DNA from: CAWAMR01 sp963783095 | GTDB lineage: Bacteria; Planctomycetota; Planctomycetia; Gemmatales; Gemmataceae | Direction: 5' to 3' | Assembly (NCBI GenBank): GCA_963783095.1 | Contig: CAWAMR010000016.1 | Location: forward strand, 310,001-374,000 | Length of the DNA stretch: 64,000 nucleotides | Shown: piece by piece, positions 46,239 through 54,602 of the stretch | Layout of the letters: the number at the start of each line of letters is the position of its first letter | Position numbering within the stretch: position 1 is the stretch's first letter | Made by a program: the position numbers and the translations under genes | The notes under the pieces: generated by a model | Databases searched by the model: none | Told to the model about the DNA's origin: nothing | The model's input: the letters and a program-made list of their open reading frames with translations, nothing else

Positions 46239-46448
46239 ATGATTGATGATATGCTCTTGAGCATCGGAAAAGCAGCAAAAATAATTGGCGTGGAGATCCA
46301 CACCTTGCGAGAATGGGACTCACAACATGTTTTTTGTGCAACCCAGACGAGCGGAACGCATCGTCGGTATCGTCTCGGCGATTGTTTAGATTTCAAGAAA
46401 CAGTTAGAGGAAATCAGGGAGATCAAGAAAAAATGGATTTTCAATTAG
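46239..46448 (+). CDS. MerR/excisionase-like helix-turn-helix protein
   Basis: 69 residues after GGAGG. LLSIGKAAKIIGVEIHTLRE WDSQHVFCATQTSGTHRRYR LGDC is the MerR-type winged HTH (IGKAAKIIGV, LREW, THRRYR). A short helical tail follows. Likely controls the primase-helicase operon and could also act as excisionase. It overlaps the primase start by 16 bp. Confidence 0.75.
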   Translation: MIDDMLLSIGKAAKIIGVEIHTLREWDSQHVFCATQTSGTHRRYRLGDCLDFKKQLEEIREIKKKWIFN

Positions 46449-47542
46449 CCAGCGCTTTGACAACATGGACAGGGCAAAACTTGATTGTGAGAGCGGACTA
46501 TCACGGACGCTATTGGGAGTACGGACCATATTGCGAAAAGAAACGAGTTCTCTCCAAAGGTGAGGTAGCCAATCACTTCCAGGGATTGCATACGATTGGT
46601 TTATACCCGCTCTCGATGAACAGTGTGGGTCGTTGGGTGGTTATTGACATTGATGCCAAAGACGAGGCTTTACGCAAAAACTCTGACTTGCCACGGATCA
46701 ACCACGAGAACGCGACCGAGCTTTATCTTCGTTGTCAAGAACTCGGTTTGACGTGCATTTGGGAGGACTCCAATGGTCAAGGCGCTTACCACTTGTGGAT
46801 TCTTTTCAACGGGTGGGTATCTGGACAGCACCTAGTCAGTTTCGGGAACTGGTTGGTGCGTGGGATTGCTCCGAGTCCAGAAGTGTTCCCAAAACAAGGA
46901 TTGATTGATGATAGGAAACGAATCGGCAATTTTGTCAGATTGCCGGGTGTCCATCCGACCAAGAACCATCTGAGTAAAATCTGGGCTGGGGGCCAATGGC
47001 GCGGGTTGGAGGCGTTGTTGGAGTTCAAAGGGGCTGATTTCGGACTCGTGCCAAAGGAAGCGTTGAGTTTCGTTCAGAATCCGATATCGACGAAAAACCA
47101 AACGCAGGAGCAGATTGCGAAAAAATTAGCGTTTTACAAAATGACCGCGACCCCCAGGCCCGGCGACATCTACAACGCAAAAGCAACATGGGATCAAATC
47201 CTTGAGCCTCGCGGGTGGGCGTTTATTTCAGGTGATAAGTGGTGGAGGCCGGGAAAAGATCGCGGAACGATCAGTGCCACCACCAACTATGAAGGATGCG
47301 ACTGTCTGTTCATATTTTCTGATGCACCAGAGATAGCGCCACTGAAACCACGAGAGGCATATTCCAAGTTCCGCGCCTATGCGGTGCTGGAGCATGGTGG
47401 AGATTTTACGGAAGCCGCGAGAGCGGTAGTAAAAGATGGGTTTGTATGGACAAACCCATCAATTGAAGAAGTTGAAAAGCAAATTAGCGGGTGCGGCACA
47501 CCCAGAGAGATAAACTTATATGAATATAGTAGAACAAGGTGA
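46433..47542 (+). CDS. AEP-type primase
   Basis: About 369 residues from ATG 46433. RWVVIDIDAKDE supplies the hhhDhD motif, GQGAYHLWILFNGW the sxH motif, and KRIGNFVRLPGVHPTKNHLS the last conserved block, as in archaeo-eukaryotic primases like the TOTE-type primase domain. A C-terminal part (YEGCDCLFIFSDAPEIAPLK, EAARAVVKDGFVW) looks like the helical PriCT-type region. It makes primers, and its stop lies 22 bp inside the helicase gene, so the two probably form a replication initiator pair. Confidence 0.8.
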   Translation: MDFQLASALTTWTGQNLIVRADYHGRYWEYGPYCEKKRVLSKGEVANHFQGLHTIGLYPLSMNSVGRWVVIDIDAKDEALRKNSDLPRINHENATELYLRCQELGLTCIWEDSNGQGAYHLWILFNGWVSGQHLVSFGNWLVRGIAPSPEVFPKQGLIDDRKRIGNFVRLPGVHPTKNHLSKIWAGGQWRGLEALLEFKGADFGLVPKEALSFVQNPISTKNQTQEQIAKKLAFYKMTATPRPGDIYNAKATWDQILEPRGWAFISGDKWWRPGKDRGTISATTNYEGCDCLFIFSDAPEIAPLKPREAYSKFRAYAVLEHGGDFTEAARAVVKDGFVWTNPSIEEVEKQISGCGTPREINLYEYSRTR

Positions 47543-48950
47543 AGAAAAAAAGACAAGTTTGAAGAAAGAAGCGACAGACCATTTTTATTTTGAAAGAATC
47601 GCTCAGCAGTTTTTGGTTGAGAATGCCAACATCATCAATCACAAGAATATGAGGTACGAGTATTGTGCAACTCATTACCGACCATTGCCGGACTGGAGGT
47701 TGTGCAATATGCTCCGTCAATGGATGAGTGAAAAACGAATTGCCAAAAACAATAATGTGGTCGGGAACATCGTTCCAGAGATTTACCAAAAATCCGACCT
47801 CACTTACCAAGATCCAAAGTTCCATGAAAAAAAGATGCCATTCTATTTGGGCGACTCGCTACCGTTCTCGGCAACTAACAATGTGATTTCCTATGAAAAT
47901 GGCATCCTTGATATCGAACGGTATTTGCAGGGTGATAACACTCTAATTGACCACGATCCAAGATGGATATCGGCCTTCTGTCTTCCGTATGCGTTTGACC
48001 CCGGCTCGGATTGTCCGGTGTGGCTGAATTTTCTTGTGCAGGTCTATGAAGGTGAAGAGGATCAGATCGCGTTATTGCAAGAATACTTGGGCTACTGCTT
48101 GACCCCTGATATGTCTCAACACAAAGTGCTTTTCATGGTAGGAGTTCCGAGAAGTGGTAAAGGCACGATACAGCACATTGCCAGCAAACTCGTGGGTGAT
48201 GCGAATAGCACCGCTTTCAAGCTAACCGCCCTGGCGACCACTTTCGGCTCGTCAATCCTGCTCAACAAACTTCTCGCCACAGTGGGCGAAGTCAACATCC
48301 ATGACCATGAGAAGCGAACCCAGATATATGACGGGCTAAACACCATCGTCGGGCAAGACGCATTTCAAGCCGAACGAAAGCACAAGGACGCTGCAACAGA
48401 GGATTTGACTGTCAGATTCCTGATCGCCTGTAACGAGCTACCAAAGTTCCATGACAACTCAGGAGCGTTATCAGAGCGGTTAATGTTTCTGTCGCATCAC
48501 ATTTCATTCTCTGGACGTGAAGACCGGCAACTTCGAGAGAAATTGCTCTCGGAGATCAGCGGCATCAGCAACTGGGCATTACGAGGTTTGGCGCGTTTGC
48601 GGCGACATGGCCGGTTTACCGAACCGAAAGCAATGGCGGACACGATGCGGAACTTTGCGATCCAGTCTGCACCAAAACGAGAGTTTATCAAAGAGTGCTT
48701 GATGGTGGAGCGGCGCATCGATCCGAAAAATCTCGGAACCGCTCAAATCGTGGATCAGCCTCTGTTGACACCGAAAGAAAACATCTACCAATTATGGCAA
48801 AAATGGGCGAACGAGAATAGCGTTGATCCATGTAACGAGTCATGGTTTGCGAAAAACTTAAAGATTGCATTGCCAAAGTTAGGTGAGAGCAAACCACGAA
48901 TAAATGATGAAAGGGTTACATGCTTTTCAGGCATCGCTCCACGAACTTGA
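47520..48950 (+). CDS. SF3 (D5/P4-type) replicative helicase
   Basis: 476 residues. After a D5_N-like region (NVISYENGILDIERYLQGDN, FLVQVYEGEEDQIALLQEYL GYCLTPDMSQHK) comes the ATPase: Walker A FMVGVPRSGKGTIQHIA, Walker B-like LLATVGEVNIH, and sensor LTVRFLIACNELPKFHDNSG ALSERL (SF3 motif C). Such helicases unwind phage, plasmid and satellite origins. Start overlaps the primase end. Frame intact. Confidence 0.88.
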   Translation: MNIVEQGEEKKTSLKKEATDHFYFERIAQQFLVENANIINHKNMRYEYCATHYRPLPDWRLCNMLRQWMSEKRIAKNNNVVGNIVPEIYQKSDLTYQDPKFHEKKMPFYLGDSLPFSATNNVISYENGILDIERYLQGDNTLIDHDPRWISAFCLPYAFDPGSDCPVWLNFLVQVYEGEEDQIALLQEYLGYCLTPDMSQHKVLFMVGVPRSGKGTIQHIASKLVGDANSTAFKLTALATTFGSSILLNKLLATVGEVNIHDHEKRTQIYDGLNTIVGQDAFQAERKHKDAATEDLTVRFLIACNELPKFHDNSGALSERLMFLSHHISFSGREDRQLREKLLSEISGISNWALRGLARLRRHGRFTEPKAMADTMRNFAIQSAPKREFIKECLMVERRIDPKNLGTAQIVDQPLLTPKENIYQLWQKWANENSVDPCNESWFAKNLKIALPKLGESKPRINDERVTCFSGIAPRT

Positions 48951-48955
48951 TTGTC

Positions 48956-49059
48956 TGGTCAGGGCGGTCAGGGTAAAACCATTATGTGTTCCATGTTTTG
49001 AATGATAATATATATAAAACATAACAAGTACAATGGTTTTACCCTGACCGCCCTGACCA
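48956..49059. repeat. 28-bp inverted repeat around a 48-base AT-rich loop; candidate replication origin
   Basis: Arms 48956-48983 and 49032-49059 are exact reverse complements. The loop contains a smaller palindrome, ATGTTTT and AAAACAT around GATAATATATATA. It starts 6 bp after the helicase stop. Position and AT-rich centre fit a replication origin or strong terminator. Confidence 0.8.
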
Positions 49060-49221
49060 CCTTGATGAACTGATGACATTTTTACGGGTTGGGATCGCGT
49101 TCGGCACATAGTCAGGATTACGCTTGTTGTAGAAAAACAATTTGCATCACAAATTACCGACCTTCTGTTGAAGTGCGGAGATGATCGACAACCAAACTTC
49201 AATTAACGAAAGGTATGAATC

Positions 49222-50007
49222 ATGACTACTGGCAAACTCTGTCTGCACACTGGCGCTGCAACGGTTTCCCGCGAACTGGTGAACGCATCGGTCACACCAC
49301 AACGGACGGACACTTGGGTTCCGATCCCGCACGGAATTCTGATCGATAGGGTACAGCGATCCTTGGAACAATCCGGCTTGCGAGTGATCGCAGAATCGCA
49401 CGGACTGACCAAGGACGGGTATCGCTACTTCGGCTTGATGCAAATGCAACTGGTCAACGACGATACGGATGGGGATTACGGGCTTGTGGTGGGATTGCGA
49501 AACTCTCACGACAAAAGTTTCCCGGCTGGTCTTGTGGTGGGTTCATCGGTGTTCGTGTGTGACAACCTGAGTTTCAGCGGAGAGATCAAGCTGGCACGGA
49601 AACACACGGTTCACATCGAGCGGAGTTTGCCGCAACTGATCGACCGCGCTGTGGGACAGCTTGCCGATCATCGCCAACTTCAAGCCCAGCGCTTCCTGTC
49701 TTACAAGGGTTACGAGATAACCGATACTCAAGCTCACGACCTGATAATCAAGGCTTACGACTCACGCATCTTGCCAGTTACTTCGCTTCCCGAAGTGTTG
49801 CGAGAGTGGCGGGAACCAAGTCACCCAGAGTTCAAGGAAGGTAAGACGTTGTGGAGACTGTTCAACGCCTTCACGGAGGTCTACAAGGGCAACATCGGCG
49901 AACTGCCACGAAGAACGCAAGCCTTGCATGGGATCTGTGACACGGCATCCGGGTTGATCTTCCAGAAGAAGGAAGCGGAGTTCAACCAGTTCGCCGCCGC
50001 GATTTGA
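49222..50007 (+). CDS. DUF932-family protein
   Basis: 261 residues with the family core: VPIPHGILIDRVQRSLEQSG, LRVIAESHGLTKDGYRYFGL MQMQ, DYGLVVGLRNSHDKSFPAGL VVGSSVFVCDNLSFSGEI, then HTVHIERSLPQLIDRAVG. DUF932 proteins are found in plasmids and phages and are of unknown function. Last intact gene of the replication module. Followed by two hairpins. Confidence 0.8.
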   Translation: MTTGKLCLHTGAATVSRELVNASVTPQRTDTWVPIPHGILIDRVQRSLEQSGLRVIAESHGLTKDGYRYFGLMQMQLVNDDTDGDYGLVVGLRNSHDKSFPAGLVVGSSVFVCDNLSFSGEIKLARKHTVHIERSLPQLIDRAVGQLADHRQLQAQRFLSYKGYEITDTQAHDLIIKAYDSRILPVTSLPEVLREWREPSHPEFKEGKTLWRLFNAFTEVYKGNIGELPRRTQALHGICDTASGLIFQKKEAEFNQFAAAI

Positions 50008-50029
50008 TCCTCATGAAATGTAGCTGGGG

Positions 50030-50099
50030 GGGTGAGTGGTTCCACCACTCACCCACTTTACGGGGACAGAGCGCGGCCCCACATGGTCGGATGTGGGGC
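50030..50099 (+). terminator. Two hairpins after the DUF932 gene
   Basis: GGGTGAGTGGT/ACCACTCACCC (50030-50054, 3-base loop) and GCCCCACAT/ATGTGGGGC (50076-50099). Both are perfect stems. The second is followed by TTGTT. Confidence 0.7.
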
Positions 50100-50125
50100 T
50101 TGTTGCCGAATTGTTAATTCCGAAA

Positions 50126-50398
50126 CTATTTCCAAAAAACCGTCCGCCTAGAACTTGGTCGGCTCGGCAGCGGCGGTAATGCCATGTTCTTGTTTGTTTG
50201 TTTTAATGCCATGTTCTTGTTTGTTTTGACACCCCGAAACGCGCGGATTAGTTCAGCCTGAAAACACCGGAGATTGTCGGTGTTTTCAGGCTGAACTGGG
50301 ATTGTGAGGGGAATGTTGGCGAGGGCGGCCAGGACGCTTTGACAATTTTGCAGAGAGATGCAAAACTTGCCATTCCCATTGAAGTTGTTCTTGCTACT
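50126..50398 (-). CDS. Possible small protein with internal palindrome and repeat
   Basis: Frame from MSSKNNFNGNGKFCISLQNC, LAALANIPLTIPVQPENTDN LRCFQAELIRAFRG and a duplicated KTNKNMALKQTNKNMAL. The first half reads like protein; an 18-bp hairpin (50251-50268/50279-50296) and a 27-bp direct repeat (about 50178-50226) lie inside the frame. No clear ribosome-binding site. Uncertain. Confidence 0.35.
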   Translation of the reverse strand, partial: SSKNNFNGNGKFCISLQNCQSVLAALANIPLTIPVQPENTDNLRCFQAELIRAFRGVKTNKNMALKQTNKNMALPPLPSRPSSRRTVFWK

Positions 50399-50435
50399 CA
50401 TCTCCCACACGCGATTTTTTGGTTGAGGTTACATT

Positions 50436-51695
50436 TTAAGGTTTTGCCTTTCGCCATTTGCCTACCACAGAGAATGCTGGTTCGGAAGAGTATTTCCCTG
50501 TTTTCACCAAAAGGAGTTCATTTTCTCCAATGAAATCCGGGGATAACCGGAAAATATGTTCACCTTCCATCTGAAACTCAACTGTCCCGTCCTCAAGCGC
50601 CCATGCCTTGGCTGACCAATTGGTTTTGTATGGTTGCCCCTTGTGGTATGAAGCTGGAGGAGAGTCCTCTTCGTTGTATTTCCCGCTCTCCGAGAACAGC
50701 ACGTTTCCACTCGTTGTTATCTCCAGCGTAGTCTTGTCGTAGTCAATCCATCTGAAATGATTCCCACCTTGCACCAATTCCCACTTGCCGATCAATCGTT
50801 TATCAAGTGGCATCCGCTTGCTGGGGTCGGACGCTTGGAGTGTCTCAATCCTATCACGGCTTGATGTCGGCACCTTGTCTTTGTCTTCCTTGCCAGACTG
50901 CACCATGCTAATCACCAACAGCAGCGGCAAGAGTGCCAATGCACCGCTCACTGAGTAAAAAACCGGCTTAGAGTCATACACTTCATTTAACATTTCCCGT
51001 GGGTTCGCAACTTGCCTTATGCCTTGAAATTCACCCACGACCTTCTGGTTGAGGAGGGTAAGGAATGTCCAAATCGCCACGCCAACGCCAGCCAGTGTCC
51101 CCAGAACTCCGAATCCATCAGCTTTGTTGTTTTCATCCAAGACGACCAAGATCCAAAACCATGCCCCGACGCTCACAATGCTTCCCAAATAAGCAATCGC
51201 GATGAACTTCCGTCGAATGATTTCTACCGCCGCAAATACCCCGAAACCTGCATGGATAAGAGCCATCATGAGCTTGCAGGTACTGCCTGGTTGCAGTTTT
51301 TTTGATTGCAAGCTCATCAGATCAAACAAGATCGCCAAGACCGCGATCGTTATCATGGCACCTGCCGCCCAGTTCAAGTAGATTGATCGCCCTTCGGTGC
51401 TTAGCTCCAATTGATCGTCGTCGTCATATCTTCGGGAACGGCTTTGGGGACGATCATCATCACGACTCTTTTCTCCGCTGCCGTCGTCGTCAGCTTCTCT
51501 GGCGGTAGACCGTGTTTGGGGACGATCATCGTCCCGGCGACGATCCCTTTGGTCGTCGTCTCCCGTCGCGAGGCGTTTGCGCCGCTTAGGCGCTGTTTTT
51601 ACTTCAGCAAGTTCCTTCCTTGCCTTCATGACAGCCACAATAAAACCGACCACAGCAGTTGCAACCCCGAACAACCCACCGATGAATTCCCACAT
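50436..51695 (-). CDS. Multi-pass membrane protein with charged Asp/Arg-rich segment
   Basis: 419 residues from MWEFIGGLFGVATAVVGFIV. TM1 ~1-20, a long DDDRPQ/RDDDRPQSRSRR low-complexity stretch, then TM helices WAAGAMITIAVLAILFDL, LMMALIHAGFGVFAAVEII, FIAIAYLGSIVSVGAWFWIL, VLGTLAGVGVAIWTFLTLL and YSVSGALALLPLLLVISMV. The C-terminal domain (LIGKWELVQGGNHFRWIDYD ... FSVVGKWRKAK) is lipocalin-like, as in the 11415 gene. No enzyme motif. The frame is intact. Confidence 0.65.
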   Translation of the reverse strand: MWEFIGGLFGVATAVVGFIVAVMKARKELAEVKTAPKRRKRLATGDDDQRDRRRDDDRPQTRSTAREADDDGSGEKSRDDDRPQSRSRRYDDDDQLELSTEGRSIYLNWAAGAMITIAVLAILFDLMSLQSKKLQPGSTCKLMMALIHAGFGVFAAVEIIRRKFIAIAYLGSIVSVGAWFWILVVLDENNKADGFGVLGTLAGVGVAIWTFLTLLNQKVVGEFQGIRQVANPREMLNEVYDSKPVFYSVSGALALLPLLLVISMVQSGKEDKDKVPTSSRDRIETLQASDPSKRMPLDKRLIGKWELVQGGNHFRWIDYDKTTLEITTSGNVLFSESGKYNEEDSPPASYHKGQPYKTNWSAKAWALEDGTVEFQMEGEHIFRLSPDFIGENELLLVKTGKYSSEPAFSVVGKWRKAKP

Positions 51696-51760
51696 GACGA
51701 GCCTTTGCACTTTGAGATTTGTTCGCTATCTCCGACTCCGAGAACATTCACAACATACAG

Positions 51761-52093
51761 CTAGTCAATTCGGATGACGATGTAGGCGAGACGATGCCGT
51801 TTCCCTTCCAAATGGGCATCTAAATCCGCGAGCGAAAATTCGCCCGTCTCTCCGGCGAACAACACAGGCATCGTCGTCTGACAACCGCCGCAAAGTTTGA
51901 CATCGTTGGCGTCGTAAGCCGAAAAGGTAACGACCGACCCTCCGATCTCTGCGCCCCGACCACCGTGATAAGTGACCAGCGCCTTCGGCACTCCCCACGA
52001 CATGCGCCAATCAGAAAAAGTTACGCGCCCTTGCGGTTCGCTTGGAAAGCCTGATTTCGGGAAGACTGCTCGCCAAACCGGCAAACCAATCAA
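51761..52093 (-). CDS. Hypothetical protein
   Basis: 110 residues: MIGLPVWRAVFPKSGFPSEP QGRVTFSDWRMSWGVPKALV, GGRGAEIGGSVVTFSAYDAN DVKLCGGCQTTMPVLFAGET GEFSLADLDAHLEGKRHRLA. Beta-rich with one CGGC pair. Protein-like composition, no known motif. Divergent from nothing close; upstream is the XRE gene in opposite orientation. Confidence 0.5.
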   Translation of the reverse strand: MIGLPVWRAVFPKSGFPSEPQGRVTFSDWRMSWGVPKALVTYHGGRGAEIGGSVVTFSAYDANDVKLCGGCQTTMPVLFAGETGEFSLADLDAHLEGKRHRLAYIVIRID

Positions 52094-52232
52094 ACAATCC
52101 CATGTTGGATTCCTCTTGTGAACCGTGTGTCAACGGAGGTTTTCCCCTCGATGGAACAACGGAAAATAGTGTGGTTTTTGACTATTCAAAATTCGACTTT
52201 ACCATGCGCACTTTTTCAACGGCAAGCGCGTA

Positions 52233-52493
52233 ATGGAAAAATCCATTTTTACTTCGGAATACGCTATTTTTCTCGCAGTTTTGCGGGACATTCGCCGAAC
52301 CGCGAAGATGACGCAAACTGAGCTTGCCGAACAAATCCACGAGACTCAGAGCCAGGTTTCCAAATTTGAGCGGGGCGAAGTGAGACTCGACATCATTGAA
52401 CTGCGAACGATTTGCGTTGCGCTTGGAACCACGCTTTCGGCGCTGGTGCAGAAATTTGAAAAACGATTGGCGAAAAAGATGCGCGGCGAGTGA
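52233..52493 (+). CDS. XRE-family helix-turn-helix regulator
   Basis: 86 residues. The HTH is clear: LAVLRDIRRTAKMTQTELAE QIHETQSQVSKFERGEVRLD IIELRTICVALGTTLSALVQ. Similar to small repressors of phages or of toxin-antitoxin and restriction loci. It stands at the start of the mosaic region; likely controls a nearby promoter. Confidence 0.85.
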   Translation: MEKSIFTSEYAIFLAVLRDIRRTAKMTQTELAEQIHETQSQVSKFERGEVRLDIIELRTICVALGTTLSALVQKFEKRLAKKMRGE

Positions 52494-52594
52494 CATGAGC
52501 AACTCAATCAGGTTTTTAGGTGCAGGGCCGCGCACGAAAAGCTGACAAAGAACCTCGTCGGTTTTCTTATGTGATGGAGATGGTCAGGAGTAAA

Positions 52595-53095
52595 TTACGC
52601 GATCCACTGGGTACGAATCTGGTGGATTTCGTCGTCGGTGATTTTGGACCTTGGTGGTTTTATTCTGTTTGCTTGCGGATATGCCCCGGTCAATCGGAGA
52701 AAGATATCGAAACACTCACCCTCGCGTTCAGCAGCTTGGGCCAGGGTGTTCGTGGGAAAGAATTGATAACTCCCGATTTGACTTCTGATTAGAGGGTTCG
52801 GTTCGCGTGGGGAAAGATGCTTCCCGACGATCCGACGAAGATTGTGCGCTTTCCCTATATATAGCGGCTCTCCCGTCAGGTCGTACAGGACATAACTTCC
52901 CGGTTGTGACGGCAGCGCATCAACACAATCAACCAGTGCGTTCATCGGAGTGGGCAGTTTCGGCAAGAGCCGTTTGAGCCGTGCTTGTGTGGTGGGAAAA
53001 GGGTTGATTCTCGCCAATCCCCGGCGCGGAGGACGGTCGGGAAGCATTACACCCTCTCGGATCGCAACAAACTCGTGGAATTTCAGTAGAGCCAT
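52595..53095 (-). CDS. GIY-YIG nuclease
   Basis: 166 residues from the ATG of MALLKFHEFVAIREGVMLPD. The nuclease core is QPGSYVLYDLTGEPLYIGKA HNLRRI (GxYVLY and LYIGKA, with the catalytic Tyr and Arg), then a helical end. Single-domain GIY-YIG nucleases occur in mobile elements and in DNA repair. Adjacent to hsdM fragment in opposite orientation. Confidence 0.8.
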   Translation of the reverse strand: MALLKFHEFVAIREGVMLPDRPPRRGLARINPFPTTQARLKRLLPKLPTPMNALVDCVDALPSQPGSYVLYDLTGEPLYIGKAHNLRRIVGKHLSPREPNPLIRSQIGSYQFFPTNTLAQAAEREGECFDIFLRLTGAYPQANRIKPPRSKITDDEIHQIRTQWIA

Positions 53096-53265
53096 ACAAT
53101 ATATAGCCATTCGCTCGTGAAATCGTTTGCTGCCTCCACTCCGCTTGTTACCTCCACCCACCCATCGTAAGATGGTAGCACGAAACAACTAACAAGAACC
53201 GGCCACAGTGGATACGCCGCGTGCTTCCACCGCAAAAATCCGCATCGATAGAAGGATTCCCGCCA

Positions 53266-53559
53266 ATGGCCAAGATGACTCAGCAGCAGTTGGAAACTCA
53301 CCTGTGGGGCGCTGCGAAGATTTTGCGCGGCAAGACAGCCGGGCAGGACTACAAGACATACATCCTAACACTCATGTTCTTCAAGCGGCTCTCGGATCAG
53401 TGGGATTATGAAGCCGAGGAGATCATCTCCCAACAGGAGAAGGAAACCGGCATCAAACTGAACGAGGCACAACGGCCAGAGAATAAACCCAATGTTTATT
53501 CCTGGCCAATGTTTCGCGGACAGTCCTGTAAGGACCAGAACGGCGACATTACATTTTAG
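53266..53559 (+). pseudogene. HsdM N-terminal fragment (type I restriction-modification)
   Basis: Starts MAKMTQQQLETHLWGAAKIL RGKTAGQDYKTYILTLMFFK RLSDQWD, the N-terminal helical domain of HsdM, and goes on EAEEIISQQEKETGIKLNEA, but after ~residue 80 ends in GQSCKDQNGDITF with a stop. The AdoMet-binding domain is missing. A second, nearly complete HsdM lies at 59208-60695 on the other strand. Confidence 0.8.
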
Positions 53560-53599
53560 TTAAATTCGCCGCTTTTGTTTCCAGTGTCCCCTCTCCTGC

Positions 53600-54151
53600 T
53601 TACTGAAGTTCGTTTGCGGTTGTTATCACGGTTCCCTTCAACGTCCCGCCGCCCCAGTCCTTTGACTGCGATGTACCTTCAATTGTCTTTCCGTCCAGGC
53701 CAAAGACGATTGTGTAATCCGACGCTGCCAATAAGATTCGGTCGGATACTCTGTAACCCCGAAGGGTTAGACAATCCACTTCCAACAATCCCCGGACGAA
53801 TTCATATCCCGACTTGCCAGCCAGTTTTGCAAAGGGTAGCGATGGCGGGCATTCCACCAACGTCCAGCGGATTTTCCCCTTTACTCGCGGTCCGCTGACT
53901 TCAAGGTCTATGCAAAAAGTCCAGAGGTCACCTTTGTCGCCTCTCCATTGTCCGGATAAGACCAAACTCTCCTGAGTCTCGTGTCGGTTGGGAACCTCGT
54001 CCTTCAAAACTGCCGTTACGATTCGTCGGTCATGTTCATTTGTTGAACGCACTTGAACTTCATGGCGTTTCACGCGCCCGATGAGCGCCGCTATTGCTGT
54101 AATCACTGCGGCAACAACTCCTAAAATCGCTACGAGTAATTCCGTGCTCAT
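53600..54151 (-). CDS. Membrane-anchored hypothetical protein
   Basis: 183 residues. N-terminal TM helix LLVAILGVVAAVITAIAALI, basic linker, then a beta-rich domain with LSGQWRGDKGDLWTFCIDLE VSG, KIRWTLVECPPSLPFAKLAG, DRILLAASDYTIVFGLDGKT IEGTSQSKDWGGGTLKGTVI. The final part recalls the lipocalin-like domains seen in other proteins of this window. Its stop codon lies inside a short dispersed repeat (TAAGCAGGAGAGGGG). Confidence 0.55.
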   Translation of the reverse strand: MSTELLVAILGVVAAVITAIAALIGRVKRHEVQVRSTNEHDRRIVTAVLKDEVPNRHETQESLVLSGQWRGDKGDLWTFCIDLEVSGPRVKGKIRWTLVECPPSLPFAKLAGKSGYEFVRGLLEVDCLTLRGYRVSDRILLAASDYTIVFGLDGKTIEGTSQSKDWGGGTLKGTVITTANELQ

Positions 54152-54185
54152 GACCAGCCACTTTCACAAGTAGTGTTCTGCGCTC

Positions 54186-54539
54186 TTAGCTGGCCCATCC
54201 CCAGCACAACCTGTCAAGTGCTTCGACCAATTCAGGACGCAGCACCAAGTCTAATTGACCATTCGGGCCAATGACTGGAGGACCAGCTAGAATTAAGGCA
54301 AGGTCTGTGGCTTCACCGACGGGACGACGCATCCGCTCGGCCAGAACCACGCAGAACTTGCCGTAATGCAGATTCACTCCTCGCCAGCCATCGTACTGGA
54401 GCGCGTCCGCGATGCGAGTCGCCGTGATGGTGTGTCGGGGAGCCTCGTAGTGCGCTTTAAGCATTGCCAACTGGTGGGTTGGTAACGGAGTCATCGCCAA
54501 CAAGCCAGCTTGGAACTCATCTGCCGTGGGAGTCATCAT
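54186..54539 (-). CDS. Hypothetical protein
   Basis: About 117 residues from MMTPTADEFQAGLLAMTPLP THQLAMLKAHYEAP, then TITATRIADALQYDGWRGVN LHYGKFCVVLAERM, which is similar to the N-terminal helical domain found before some HNH or McrA-like nucleases. No nuclease domain follows; the C-terminus reads GPNGQLDLVLRPELVEALD. Function unknown. Confidence 0.5.
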   Translation of the reverse strand: MMTPTADEFQAGLLAMTPLPTHQLAMLKAHYEAPRHTITATRIADALQYDGWRGVNLHYGKFCVVLAERMRRPVGEATDLALILAGPPVIGPNGQLDLVLRPELVEALDRLCWGWAS

Positions 54540-54602
54540 ACAATCCCCATGATTTAATGCCGTTTTGACCAATCCGATTGAACTTAACACCTCGACGAAC
54601 TG

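Noticed and set aside
52520..52792. Plus-strand 90-codon frame
   Set aside because: Lies opposite the GIY-YIG gene and reads as its shadow.
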